A DNA stretch of 64,000 bases from an uncultured Bacteroides sp. Its GTDB lineage: Bacteria > Bacteroidota > Bacteroidia > Bacteroidales > Bacteroidaceae. A program made the position numbers and the translations under genes. The DNA lies in assembly GCA_900551445.1 (NCBI GenBank), contig URWA01000006.1:48180-112179 (forward strand), written 5' to 3'. The notes beneath the pieces are model-generated. The model was not told where the DNA came from. It worked only from the letters and a program-made list of their open reading frames with translations, and searched no databases. Below are positions 43,898 through 53,452 of this stretch, piece after piece; positions within the stretch are counted from its first letter, which is position 1; each line of letters opens with the position of its first letter.

Positions 43898-45247
43898 TCA
43901 CTTCACAAATCCCTTTTTGGCCCATTTCAGGCTGTTCCAGCGTTTCACAAAGATAAGGGCACGGATATTCTCGTCGAGCAGGAAGGCACACCACATGCCG
44001 ACCAGTCCCCATCCCCAATGGATACCGAACAGATAGCTCAAGCCCACTGAAACCGTCCATTGCACGACCAGTCCCACATAGAAAGGGAAATTCACGTCGC
44101 CCGCCGAACGCAGAGCATTCGTGGCGTAAATGTTCACGGCACGCCCAATCTCCACAATGACATCGACAATCAGGATGGTCACACCCAGACGGATGATGTG
44201 CTCGTTATTGGTGAGCAGGCTGAAAATGGTATGGCCGAAGATGGCCCAGATGCACGAAAGCCCCAACGACACCAGAATGGACAGACGCATCACGTACTTT
44301 CCCAGCAGATAGGCTGCACGAATCTTTTTCTGTCCCACCAGATGTCCGATACTGATGGCTCCACCTTGTGCCATGGCGATGGCAAACAGATAGACGAACA
44401 TGGTGGTATTCACCGTATAGGTACGGGTGGCCAGCGAATCATTTCCCAGGATATTAATCAGATAAGTAATCACCACCTGCGAGAAACTGTACGACATGTT
44501 CTCGCCTGCCGAAGGTAATCCTACCTTCAACAGGTTCTTCAGCTCTTTCCACGGGAAAGGACGGAACAATGCCGGCGGGAAAGAAGGAATATGTTTTTTG
44601 AACAGGATGACAAACAACACAATCATGCTGACACCTCGGGCAATGGAGGTAGAAATAGCCGCTCCTTCCGCTCCCATGGCAGGCAGACCGAACTTACCGA
44701 AAATCAGGGAATAGTTTCCGATGATGTTCATCACATTGACCAGCACGGTGACCAGCATGGGATAGATGGCCTTGTTCGCACTACGGAGCGAGGCGGAAAT
44801 GGTCAGCGAAATAGCCTGAAAGAAAGCAAAGGCTCCCACAATCTCCATGTAACCGATGCCGTACTTCAACAATTCCGGACGCAGTCCCATCCAACCCAAC
44901 AAGGTGCTAGCCCCATAATGCAGAATGGCACTGACCAGGATACCTACCACCAGGTTCAGCAACAGAGACACCCCGACCACCTGCACCATCTTGTGCTTCA
45001 GTCCGGCACCCAGATACTGCGAACACAACACCGATGTACCGATATTGATGACCTCGAAGATAAGGAAAGCAAACATCACAATCTGGTTTACCACACCTAC
45101 TGCCGCCACACTCTCGTCCGAGTACTGGCTCAGCATGATGGTGTCTACTGCCCCCAGCATCATAATCAATAAAGTCTCAATGAAGATAGGAATCACGAGC
45201 TTCGTCAAGCCCTTCCGGATGTTCGTCTGTTGAATTGTCTGTTCCAC
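43898..45247 (-). CDS. MATE-family multidrug/cation antiporter
   Basis: The 449-residue inner-membrane protein has about 12 hydrophobic helices in two MATE repeats (VIPIFIETLLIMMLGAVDTIMLSQYSD in the first). MATE proteins export drugs or metabolites in exchange for Na+ or H+. Translation appears to start at a GTG (45245-45247): an in-frame TAA lies one codon upstream of it, and the next ATG falls inside the first helix. A long inverted repeat with a -7-like box in its centre lies immediately upstream, suggesting repressor control. Substrate unknown. Confidence 0.92.
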   Translation of the reverse strand: MEQTIQQTNIRKGLTKLVIPIFIETLLIMMLGAVDTIMLSQYSDESVAAVGVVNQIVMFAFLIFEVINIGTSVLCSQYLGAGLKHKMVQVVGVSLLLNLVVGILVSAILHYGASTLLGWMGLRPELLKYGIGYMEIVGAFAFFQAISLTISASLRSANKAIYPMLVTVLVNVMNIIGNYSLIFGKFGLPAMGAEGAAISTSIARGVSMIVLFVILFKKHIPSFPPALFRPFPWKELKNLLKVGLPSAGENMSYSFSQVVITYLINILGNDSLATRTYTVNTTMFVYLFAIAMAQGGAISIGHLVGQKKIRAAYLLGKYVMRLSILVSLGLSCIWAIFGHTIFSLLTNNEHIIRLGVTILIVDVIVEIGRAVNIYATNALRSAGDVNFPFYVGLVVQWTVSVGLSYLFGIHWGWGLVGMWCAFLLDENIRALIFVKRWNSLKWAKKGFVK

Positions 45248-45254
45248 GTGTTAA

Positions 45255-45297
45255 CTCTCTAAAAACATTGCAAAAATACGATATTTGCTTTAGAGAG
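45255..45297. promoter_or_regulatory. Nested inverted repeat at the MATE promoter
   Basis: CTCTCTAAA (45255-45263) pairs with TTTAGAGAG (45289-45297). Inside it GCAAA (45270-45274) pairs with TTTGC (45284-45288). The minus-strand -7-like box TATTTTTG (45271-45278) lies in the centre, 24 bases before the GTG start. It looks like an operator overlapping the core promoter. Confidence 0.6.
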
Positions 45298-45340
45298 TGT
45301 CTTGACCTATATCAATTTAAAAGCTTAAACCTCATAATGC

Positions 45341-45382
45341 ACTATTTTCCCCCTTTTATTGACTATTTTCCCCCCTTTATTG
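45341..45382. promoter_or_regulatory. Tandem 21-bp direct repeat upstream of GH89 (candidate HTCS2 operator)
   Basis: Two adjacent 21-base copies begin at 45341 and 45362. Both read ACTATTTTCCCCC at the start and end in TTTATTG; they differ only in the length balance of the C- and T-runs. The second copy ends 32 bases before the GH89 start. A direct repeat spaced two helical turns apart is what an AraC-type dimer, such as an HTCS output domain, would bind. No standard -33/-7 pair follows, as expected for an activated promoter. Confidence 0.65.
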
Positions 45383-45414
45383 CTTATAAAATATGATTTT
45401 TGTAACACTTAAAA

Positions 45415-47589
45415 ATGAATATTATGAAAATCAAACGATTTCTACTTATCCTATTCGCATGCATTTGTATTCCATTTAATGTATGGAGTAATCCTGTTGA
45501 CGGACTTCTAGAAAGAATTTGTCCGGGCGCATCCCACAAATTTATCATCCAATTACAAAAGGGTGAAAACGACTTTTTCGAACTTGACCAGAAAGGCAAC
45601 AAAGTCGTCATCCGGGGAAACAATTACGTGAACATTGCTACCGGCCTCAACTGGTACCTGAAATATTACGCAGGTATCCATCTTTCCTGGAACGGGATGA
45701 CAGCCCAGCTGCCGGAAAGTCTGCCGAAAGTGTCCACACCGGTCCGCAAGGAAACCAATCTCTCGTTGAGATATGATTTCAACTATTGCACCTATTCTTA
45801 TACCATGGCATTCTGGGACTGGAACCGTTGGGAAAAAGAAATTGACTGGATGGCATTGCACGGCATCAACCTTCCGCTGGCAGCCGTAGGTCAGGAATGT
45901 GTATGGAAAAACATGCTGACCAAATTAGGTTATACGAAAGAGGAAATCAATAAATTCATTGCAGGACCCGCTTTCCTGGCATGGTGGGCCATGAACAACC
46001 TGGAAGGATGGGGAGGCCCCAATCCGGACAGCTGGTACACACAGCAGGAAGCCTTGCAGAAAAAGATACTGAAACGTATGCGCGAATACGGCATCGAACC
46101 GGTATTCCCAGGTTATTCCGGAATGGTACCCCACGATGCCAACCAGAAACTGGGACTGAACGTAACAGAACCGGAACTGTGGAACGGATTTACCCGTCCG
46201 GCTTTCTTACTGCCTACCGACCCCCGTTTCAAAGAAATCGCCGCATTATACTATAAAGAACAGGAAAAACTGTTCGGTAAAGCCAACTATTATTCCATGG
46301 ACCCGTTCCATGAATGTGAAAATGCCGGAAGCATAGATTTCGACGCTGCGGGGAAAGCCGTACTTACCGCGATGAAAGCAGTCAATCCGAAGGCTACATG
46401 GGTCATTCAGGGATGGACAGAGAATCCGCGCCCGGAAATGATCAAAAACCTGAACAACGGCGACATCCTGATTCTGGATTTGTTCAGCGAATGTCGCCCG
46501 ATGTGGGGTATCCCTTCCATCTGGAAACGTGAAAAAGGTTACGAACAGCACAACTGGCTGTTCTGTATGCTGGAAAACTTCGGAGGGAATGTGGGTCTGC
46601 ACGGACGTATGGACCTGCTGTTGAACAATTTTTATCTCACCAAAAACAATCCGCTGGCTGCCCATCTCAAAGGTATCGGTCTGACCATGGAAGGCAGTGA
46701 AAACAATCCGGTAATGTTCGAACTGATGTGCGAACTTCCCTGGCGACCGGAAAAGTTCACCAAGGAAGAATGGCTGAAAGGTTACATCAAGGCCCGCTAC
46801 GGTACATACGATGAAACAGTAGCCAAGGCATGGAACATTCTGGCAAACGGTATCTATAACTGTCCGTTCGGCAACAACCAGCAAGGCACCCACGAATCCA
46901 TCTTCTGCGGACGCCCGAGTCTGAATAACTTCCAGGCCTCCAGCTGGTCAAAAATGGAAAACTATTATGACCCGACTACCACAGAAGACGCTGCCCGCCT
47001 GATGCTGGAAGTGGCCGACAAATACAAAGACAACAACAACTTCGAATATGATTTGGTAGACATTGTCCGCCAGTCCTTGTCCGACAGAGGACGTATCGTC
47101 TACAACCAGACGATAGCCGATTTCAAAAGCTTCGACAAGAAAAGTTTTGCGGCTCACTCTCAGGAATTCCTAAATATCCTGCTGGCGCAAGACCGTCTGC
47201 TGGCTACCCGAAGCGAGTTCCGCGTGGGACGCTGGATTGAGCAGGCCCGCAACCTGGGAACCACTCCGGAAGAAAAAGACCTGTACGAATGGAACGCCCG
47301 CGTACAAATCACCACTTGGGGTAACCGTGTATGTGCCAACGACGGAGGACTCCGTGATTATGCCCACAAAGAATGGAACGGAATACTGAAAGATTTCTAC
47401 TACAAACGCTGGGCGGCCTACTGGCAGACCCTTCAGGATGTATTGGACGGAAAGCCGATGGTAGAACTTGACTATTACGCCATGGAAGAACCGTGGACAG
47501 TGGCTCACAACCCGTATCCGGCAAAAGGAGAAGGTGATTGTATCGGTGTAGCGAAAGAAGTTTTCAACGAGGTATTTAAAGATAAATAA
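45415..47589 (+). CDS. GH89 alpha-N-acetylglucosaminidase (NAGLU family)
   Basis: The 724-residue protein (or 721 from the ATG at 45424) begins with a signal peptide (KIKRFLLILFACICIPFNVWS). It then follows the NAGLU layout: a small N-terminal domain (about 30-105), the TIM barrel (about 120-455: YDFNYCTYSYTMAFWDW, WMALHGINLPLA, GYSGMVPHD) and a helical C-terminal domain. The catalytic pair aligns with human NAGLU: Glu300 in MDPFHE and Glu426 in LTMEG. It removes terminal alpha-GlcNAc, the step deficient in Sanfilippo B disease for heparan sulfate. It is the first gene of PUL2, with a direct-repeat operator candidate upstream and an HGSNAT-like acetyltransferase gene 37 bases downstream. Family firm; natural glycan unknown. 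Confidence 0.95.
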   Translation: MNIMKIKRFLLILFACICIPFNVWSNPVDGLLERICPGASHKFIIQLQKGENDFFELDQKGNKVVIRGNNYVNIATGLNWYLKYYAGIHLSWNGMTAQLPESLPKVSTPVRKETNLSLRYDFNYCTYSYTMAFWDWNRWEKEIDWMALHGINLPLAAVGQECVWKNMLTKLGYTKEEINKFIAGPAFLAWWAMNNLEGWGGPNPDSWYTQQEALQKKILKRMREYGIEPVFPGYSGMVPHDANQKLGLNVTEPELWNGFTRPAFLLPTDPRFKEIAALYYKEQEKLFGKANYYSMDPFHECENAGSIDFDAAGKAVLTAMKAVNPKATWVIQGWTENPRPEMIKNLNNGDILILDLFSECRPMWGIPSIWKREKGYEQHNWLFCMLENFGGNVGLHGRMDLLLNNFYLTKNNPLAAHLKGIGLTMEGSENNPVMFELMCELPWRPEKFTKEEWLKGYIKARYGTYDETVAKAWNILANGIYNCPFGNNQQGTHESIFCGRPSLNNFQASSWSKMENYYDPTTTEDAARLMLEVADKYKDNNNFEYDLVDIVRQSLSDRGRIVYNQTIADFKSFDKKSFAAHSQEFLNILLAQDRLLATRSEFRVGRWIEQARNLGTTPEEKDLYEWNARVQITTWGNRVCANDGGLRDYAHKEWNGILKDFYYKRWAAYWQTLQDVLDGKPMVELDYYAMEEPWTVAHNPYPAKGEGDCIGVAKEVFNEVFKDK

Positions 47590-47626
47590 AGAACCGGGGC
47601 CCAACCCTTAAAAACAGAAAAGCACC

Positions 47627-48694
47627 ATGAAACGACTCTTGTCACTCGACGTATTACGCGGCATCACAGTATGCGGTATGATTCTGGTAAACAATGCCGG
47701 AGGATCCGTTTCGTATGCCCCACTGCGCCATTCCGTATGGAACGGTCTGACTCCGTGTGACCTGGTCTTCCCGTTCTTCCTGTTCATGGTAGGTATTTCC
47801 ACTTACATTTCCCTTCGGAAGTTCGACTTCAAGCCCTCGCACGAAGTCGTCAAGAAGATTTTCCGGCGGACTTTCCTTATCATTCTTATCGGACTTGGTA
47901 TCGAATGGTTCGGCTACGCCTGCAAAGGAGAATTCTTCCCGATAGACACGCTTCGCATCCCCGGCGTACTGCAACGTATCGGTTTGTGCTACGGTATTGT
48001 ATCACTGATGGTCATCTACATCCGTCACAAATATCTTCCATGGATTGCAGGTGGTTTGCTGGTGGTCTATTCCATCCTGCTGCTGGTAGGAAACGGCTAT
48101 GCTTGCGACGACACCAACATCTTGGCTGTCATCGACAGAAGCATTTTCGGAGAAGCCCATCTTTATAAAAAGAGTCCGGTCGATCCGGAAGGACTGGCCG
48201 CAACCCTTTCCGCAGTAGCCCATACCCTCATCGGATTTTTGTGTGGCAAGCTGTTATTGGAAAAGATTCCCGTAAGCCAACGGGTTGTCAAACTCATCAC
48301 AGTGGCAGTGATAATGCTGGCAGTCGGTTATATTCTTTCCATCTGGATGCCTCTCAACAAACGGGTCTGGTCTACAAGCTTCGTCTTCGTAACCTGTGGA
48401 TGGGGTTCCCTACTGCTTGCCTTGCTCATGTATGTGATAGACGTAAAGGAAGTAAACAAAGGCTGGACTTTCTTCCTGGTTTTCGGCATGAATCCGCTCT
48501 TCCTCTACGTACTCAGTGAAGTGGTAGCCATCGCCTTTTCCGAATGGGGTATCCGAAAAGCAATTTACCAGGGCATTCTGGTCGTATTTACGGATCCATA
48601 TTTTGCCTCCCTCATCTATGCGTTGCTTTTCTGCTCCCTCATGTGTATCACGGGCTACATCCTACATCGGAAAAAAATATATATCAAGATATGA
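47627..48694 (+). CDS. HGSNAT-like transmembrane N-acetyltransferase (DUF5009/NagX family)
   Basis: This 355-residue polytopic protein has about ten hydrophobic helices. The N-terminal segment is strikingly like the human heparan-alpha-glucosaminide N-acetyltransferase: SLDVLRGITVCGMILVNNAGG, then RHSVWNGLTPCDLVFPFFLFMVG. It keeps the His (His35) that corresponds to the active-site His269 of human HGSNAT before WNGLT-x-x-DLVFP. HGSNAT moves acetyl groups from cytoplasmic acetyl-CoA across the membrane onto terminal glucosamine. Bacterial relatives are also called NagX and may instead handle GlcNAc-type sugars. It lies between GH89 and susC in the same operon, with 33 bases to susC. Family confident; reaction inferred. 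Confidence 0.88.
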   Translation: MKRLLSLDVLRGITVCGMILVNNAGGSVSYAPLRHSVWNGLTPCDLVFPFFLFMVGISTYISLRKFDFKPSHEVVKKIFRRTFLIILIGLGIEWFGYACKGEFFPIDTLRIPGVLQRIGLCYGIVSLMVIYIRHKYLPWIAGGLLVVYSILLLVGNGYACDDTNILAVIDRSIFGEAHLYKKSPVDPEGLAATLSAVAHTLIGFLCGKLLLEKIPVSQRVVKLITVAVIMLAVGYILSIWMPLNKRVWSTSFVFVTCGWGSLLLALLMYVIDVKEVNKGWTFFLVFGMNPLFLYVLSEVVAIAFSEWGIRKAIYQGILVVFTDPYFASLIYALLFCSLMCITGYILHRKKIYIKI

Positions 48695-48727
48695 TTTTAA
48701 AAACTAACCTTTTAAAAATCTAAGTTT

Positions 48728-51700
48728 ATGTGTAAAGTACAATTGAAAAATGCAAGACTAAGGCCATTTGCTTTATTTATGGCTCTTTTTCTGATGAATG
48801 TCTCATGGGCATTCGCGCAACTCACAGTTACAGGACGTGTACAGAGTAAATCAGGTGAACCCCTGATTGGTGTAAACGTTGTGGAAAAAGGTACCACCAA
48901 CGGAACTGTTACCGACTTGGATGGTAATTACTCCCTTCAGGTAGCAAAAGGGAAAACCCTTGTATTCTCTTATATTGGTTTCCTGACACAGGAAAATGTA
49001 GTGAAAGGTGCCAGAATGAACATAACCCTTCTGGAAGATACAGAAACCTTGGATGAAGTCGTAGTTATCGGTTACGGTAGCATGCAGCGCAAGGATGTGA
49101 CCAGTTCCATCACTTCTGTCAAGGCAGAAGACCTGAACGTGGGTGTCGTTACCAGCCCTGCACAGATGCTGCAAGGTAAAGTTCCGGGACTGACAGTGGC
49201 CAACACCAGTGACCCGAACGGTTCGGCTTCCATCTCTTTGCGTGGTGCTTCTTCACTGCGTGCAGGTGAAGCCATGGAGCCTTACTACGTAATCGACGGT
49301 GTGCCGGGTGCCAGCCTGTCACTCGTCGCTCCGGATGACATCGAAAGCATTGATGTGCTCCGCGATGCTTCCGCCACAGCCATCTACGGTTCAAAGGCAG
49401 CCAACGGCGTAATCATCGTAACGACCAAGAAAGGGAAGAAAAACGGACGTACCAGCGTAAGCTACAGTGGCTACGTAGCATGGGACAAGACCATGAACTC
49501 ACTCGACATGATGTCGGCAGACCAGTTGCTTACATTTGCCAAAAACAACAATATCGATCTTTCTTCTTATTACGATGTGAATCACCCGGCCAATACCAAC
49601 TGGCAGGACGAAGTGCTCCGCACCGGCTTCAGCCACAACCACAACGTATCCATCAACGGAGGTAACGAGAAGACCAGCTACAGCGCCTCCATCAACTTCA
49701 TGGACCGTCAGGGTGTGGTACGCGGCACCAGCATGGACCGCCTCAACGCCCGTTCTTTCGTACAGACAAAGGCCCTGAACGACCGCTTGGAACTGGCCTT
49801 CAGCGTCAATGCCAGCGTACGTAACAGTTCTACAGGTCCTACCGGCGGAAACGGCCAGAGCGTACTGGACGCCATGTACTACTACAGCCCGCTGGTTCCC
49901 GCGAGAAACGCGGACGGCTCTTGGTATGGCAACACGCAGATTTCACAGAACTTCAACCCGGTCCGCATGATCAACGAAGACCGCTATGACACGAAAGAGA
50001 AACTGCTGCAGGGAACGGCACAGGCCACCTTGCATATTATTGACGGTCTGGACTGGAACCTGAACCTGTCCTACCAGAACCAGCAGTACATCTACAGCAA
50101 CTACAACAGCAGCAAGACTGAACTGCCGAGCGTGGCTTCCCGCAACGGACAGGCAGACCGCAGCACACTGGAAAACACCCGCAAGCAGATGGAAACCTAT
50201 CTGAACTGGAACCACACCTTTGCCGATGCGCACAAGGTAGGCGTCATGCTCGGTTACTCCTGGGAACAGGCCGACAACAACGACGGCTTCGGCTTGAAGG
50301 TGTACAACTTCTACAATGATGACCTGACTTACCACAACCTGGGCGTGGCCAACAACATCTCCATCAACGATGTGATCAGCAACAACCTGTCCACCCTGCG
50401 TATGATCTCCTTCTACGGACGTGTCAACTACAGCTACAAGAGCAGATACCTGTTGCAGGCTACGGTTCGTCGGGATGGCTCTTCCGCCTTCGGTGTCAAC
50501 AACCGCTGGGGTACCTTCCCCTCTGTATCTGCCGCATGGCGTATCACGGAAGAGGATTTCATGAAGGACCAGAGCGTGTTCGATGACCTGAAGCTGCGCG
50601 TCGGCTACGGTGTCAGCGGTAACTCACTGGGATTCGATGCCTTCTATTCACGTCCTATCTACGGTGCTACCGGCTGGTTCACGTACGTGGATGCCAACGG
50701 TACTTCCTCACAATACCGTATCTTGGGTGCTACCCGTAACTCAAACCCGGATTTGAAATGGGAAACGACCGGCATGTTCAACATCGGTGTGGACTTCGGC
50801 TTCCTGAACAACCGTCTGACCGGTACCATCGAATATTATGACAAGCGTACCAGTGACTTGATCTTCGACTATGCGGTTTCTACCAACCGTTATCCTTACG
50901 GATGGATGACTGCCAACGTAGGTGACATCAGCAACAAAGGTGTGGAAATCACCATCAATGCGATACCTGTACAGACCCACAACTTCACATGGAGTACGAC
51001 TCTTAACTTGTCCCACAACAAGAACGTGGTGGAAAAGCTTTCCAATGACATGTATTCTGTAGAATACAGTGACCGTGCCAACCCGGATGTAGGTGGTTAC
51101 ACCAGCACACAGGTACAGCGTATCATGGAAGGTGCTCCGCTCGGACAGTTCTATCTGTACGAATGGGCCGGATATGATGAAAACGGTGGTTCTATCTTCA
51201 ACGACTACGATGCCGACGGTAACTTGGTGGGAACGACTGACGCTCCGACAGACGAAGACCGCCGTCCTCACGGATCTGCCCAGCCGAAACTGACTTACGG
51301 ATGGAACAACGACTTCACATGGAAGAACTGGACATTGACCGCCTTCTTCCAGGGTGTAGCTGGTAACAAGATCTTCAATGCCACCCGCTGCTACTACAAC
51401 AACGTAAGCTTGGTAAGCAACGGTAAGAACGTACTGGCAGAAGTGGCTGAAGGACAGAACGCACACGATTCCCGTGCACAGGCTCCGTCCGACCGTTATC
51501 TGGAAAATGGTTCCTACCTCCGTCTGTCTACTTTGACCTTGGGTTATAACTTTGGCAAACTGGGCAAATGGGTCAACAACCTGCGCTTGTATGCCACTTG
51601 CAACAACGTATTTACCATCACCGGTTATAAAGGCGTCGACCCTGAAATCAGCCTGGGCGGTCTGGAACCGGGTATGGACTGGCGTAACACTACTTACCCA

Positions 51701-51742
51701 CGTACACGTACCTTCATGGTAGGCGTAAACGTGAATTTCTAA
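48728..51742 (+). CDS. SusC/RagA-family TonB-dependent transporter of PUL2
   Basis: The 1004-residue protein has a signal peptide (about 1-34, LMNVSWAFAQ), then a carboxypeptidase-D-like domain (TVTGRVQSKSGEPLIGVNVVEKG, about 36-115). The TonB box follows (LDEVVVIGYGSMQRKDVTSSI), then the plug (ISLRGASSL, YYVIDGVPG, LRDASATAIYGSKAANGVIIVTTKKG) and a barrel ending TFMVGVNVNF. The VVIGYG signature marks the classical SusC branch, unlike the RagA-like porin of PUL1. It should import the oligosaccharide processed by the neighbouring GH89, GH92 and GH28 enzymes. susD follows 25 bases downstream. Confidence 0.96.
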   Translation: MCKVQLKNARLRPFALFMALFLMNVSWAFAQLTVTGRVQSKSGEPLIGVNVVEKGTTNGTVTDLDGNYSLQVAKGKTLVFSYIGFLTQENVVKGARMNITLLEDTETLDEVVVIGYGSMQRKDVTSSITSVKAEDLNVGVVTSPAQMLQGKVPGLTVANTSDPNGSASISLRGASSLRAGEAMEPYYVIDGVPGASLSLVAPDDIESIDVLRDASATAIYGSKAANGVIIVTTKKGKKNGRTSVSYSGYVAWDKTMNSLDMMSADQLLTFAKNNNIDLSSYYDVNHPANTNWQDEVLRTGFSHNHNVSINGGNEKTSYSASINFMDRQGVVRGTSMDRLNARSFVQTKALNDRLELAFSVNASVRNSSTGPTGGNGQSVLDAMYYYSPLVPARNADGSWYGNTQISQNFNPVRMINEDRYDTKEKLLQGTAQATLHIIDGLDWNLNLSYQNQQYIYSNYNSSKTELPSVASRNGQADRSTLENTRKQMETYLNWNHTFADAHKVGVMLGYSWEQADNNDGFGLKVYNFYNDDLTYHNLGVANNISINDVISNNLSTLRMISFYGRVNYSYKSRYLLQATVRRDGSSAFGVNNRWGTFPSVSAAWRITEEDFMKDQSVFDDLKLRVGYGVSGNSLGFDAFYSRPIYGATGWFTYVDANGTSSQYRILGATRNSNPDLKWETTGMFNIGVDFGFLNNRLTGTIEYYDKRTSDLIFDYAVSTNRYPYGWMTANVGDISNKGVEITINAIPVQTHNFTWSTTLNLSHNKNVVEKLSNDMYSVEYSDRANPDVGGYTSTQVQRIMEGAPLGQFYLYEWAGYDENGGSIFNDYDADGNLVGTTDAPTDEDRRPHGSAQPKLTYGWNNDFTWKNWTLTAFFQGVAGNKIFNATRCYYNNVSLVSNGKNVLAEVAEGQNAHDSRAQAPSDRYLENGSYLRLSTLTLGYNFGKLGKWVNNLRLYATCNNVFTITGYKGVDPEISLGGLEPGMDWRNTTYPRTRTFMVGVNVNF

Positions 51743-51767
51743 CCTTTAATAAAGGAGATTTTAAGAT

Positions 51768-53435
51768 ATGAAAACAAGAAATATATTGACTGGTGCCTTT
51801 CTGGCACTTACCGCATTCGGCTGTACCGATCTGGACGTTAATATTGAATCCCAGTATAGCGAGATGCCTAACTCACCCATTGCCATAGAAGCCCAGATGA
51901 ACAACGCTTTCTATGGATTCCGTAATGCCATCGGCCGCCGTTTTGATGAAGGTGTGTCTTGTAACTCGGATGAATATACAGCCGTCAGCTTCGATGGTGA
52001 CTACCTGAACAGCCGTGATATGGCAAACTTCTCATTGCACATGATCGACCCCACCAACTCAAAGAACCAGTTGAACGTGTTTGATGAATTGCAGAGTGCC
52101 ATCACCAACTGTAACCGTGTTCTGTTCGACCTGAGCGCCGGTGGTGTATCCGACGAAGAGCTGGCTCCGGTACGTGCCGTGCGTGCCTTCTATCACTTTG
52201 TCATCATGGACCATTGGGGTGATACTCCTATCATCGACCACCTGCTGGCCGATGACGAACGTATTGACCGTTCTCCGCGTGCCGATGTCGCTAAATGGAT
52301 TGAATCGGAACTGCTGGCTGTACGTGATCAATGCTACGAAAATGTGGATGCTTCTACTTATGGTAAGCCGACCCGCTGGATGGTGGATGCCTTGCTGGCC
52401 AAACTGTACCTTAACTGGAATGTTTACACAAAGGACGTAACCAGTGCAAGCTGGGACCCCAATGCAGCCAATGAAAAGCTGAACGACTGTATCGCAGCCT
52501 GCGACCGTGTCATTGCTTCCGGCCACTTTGACCTGAGCGACGATTACAAAGCCAAGTTCATGTACACCAACGGTCCGCAGATCAAGGATTTCATCTATGC
52601 CATGCCGTATGATGCGGAAACCGTTCAGGGTATGACCTTCGCCCGTTTCCGTACATGGCGTCGTGGTCAGAACAGCAACGGTTTCTACAGCATCGAGATG
52701 AGTAACTCAGTGGGTGGCAATATGGCACTGACTCCTGAATTCGTAGAATTGTTCTGCCTGCCGGGTGACCGCCGTAACGACGTGATTGCCGGTAGTACAG
52801 GTGCAAATATCAATTTGCCTTCTTTCGATGTGTACCAGTATGACAATGCGACCGGAGAACCGACCAATGTCCGCAACACTTACGGTGGTGAAAATGTAAC
52901 CTTCACCAAGGCTATCACCTTGAAGGAAGACTTGGCTGCCGATCCTCCTGTAGTGCCTAATGCAGACCTGAACTGTGGTGCAGACCTGAAAGGATGGACA
53001 CAGGGTTACCGCTCCATCAAATTCTTCCCGGACATCAACGACTATAACAACTTCAGCCGTAACCAGGACAACGACTTCCCTATCTTCCGTTATGCGGACA
53101 TTATCCTGATGAAATGTGAAGCCATTGTACGTGGCGGTACGGCTACCAACGGGGATATCCCGATGAGCCTGTTCAACCAGATCCGTACGTATGTACATGC
53201 ACCGTTGCTGGATCACAACCCGAGCCTGCAGGAAATTCTGGACGAACGTGGACGTGAATTCTTGGATGAACACTGGCGTCGTAACGACTTGATCCGTTTC
53301 GGCAAATTTGAAGAGCCTTGGGGATTCAAGGATCAGTTCAACCCGAATGCAAGAAATCCTCAATACCGCTTGTGGCCGTTGAGCATCGATGCGTTGAACA
53401 ACAATACCAACTGGAAACAGAACCCGGGTTATTGA
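51768..53435 (+). CDS. SusD/RagB-family lipoprotein of PUL2
   Basis: At 555 residues it has a short lipoprotein signal (LTAFGCTDLDVN, Cys19) followed by the RagB/SusD N-terminal and C-terminal regions. Visible features include VRAVRAFYHFVIMDHWGDTP, PTRWMVDALLAKLYLNW, and the C-terminal RGREFLDEHWRRNDLIRFGKF with RLWPLSIDALNNN. It forms the binding lid on the PUL2 SusC. Unusually for this window, an AAAGGAG sequence 10 to 16 bases upstream of the ATG resembles a Shine-Dalgarno site. A strong hairpin follows the stop. Confidence 0.96.
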   Translation: MKTRNILTGAFLALTAFGCTDLDVNIESQYSEMPNSPIAIEAQMNNAFYGFRNAIGRRFDEGVSCNSDEYTAVSFDGDYLNSRDMANFSLHMIDPTNSKNQLNVFDELQSAITNCNRVLFDLSAGGVSDEELAPVRAVRAFYHFVIMDHWGDTPIIDHLLADDERIDRSPRADVAKWIESELLAVRDQCYENVDASTYGKPTRWMVDALLAKLYLNWNVYTKDVTSASWDPNAANEKLNDCIAACDRVIASGHFDLSDDYKAKFMYTNGPQIKDFIYAMPYDAETVQGMTFARFRTWRRGQNSNGFYSIEMSNSVGGNMALTPEFVELFCLPGDRRNDVIAGSTGANINLPSFDVYQYDNATGEPTNVRNTYGGENVTFTKAITLKEDLAADPPVVPNADLNCGADLKGWTQGYRSIKFFPDINDYNNFSRNQDNDFPIFRYADIILMKCEAIVRGGTATNGDIPMSLFNQIRTYVHAPLLDHNPSLQEILDERGREFLDEHWRRNDLIRFGKFEEPWGFKDQFNPNARNPQYRLWPLSIDALNNNTNWKQNPGY

Positions 53436-53452
53436 TCAACTACTATAAATTT

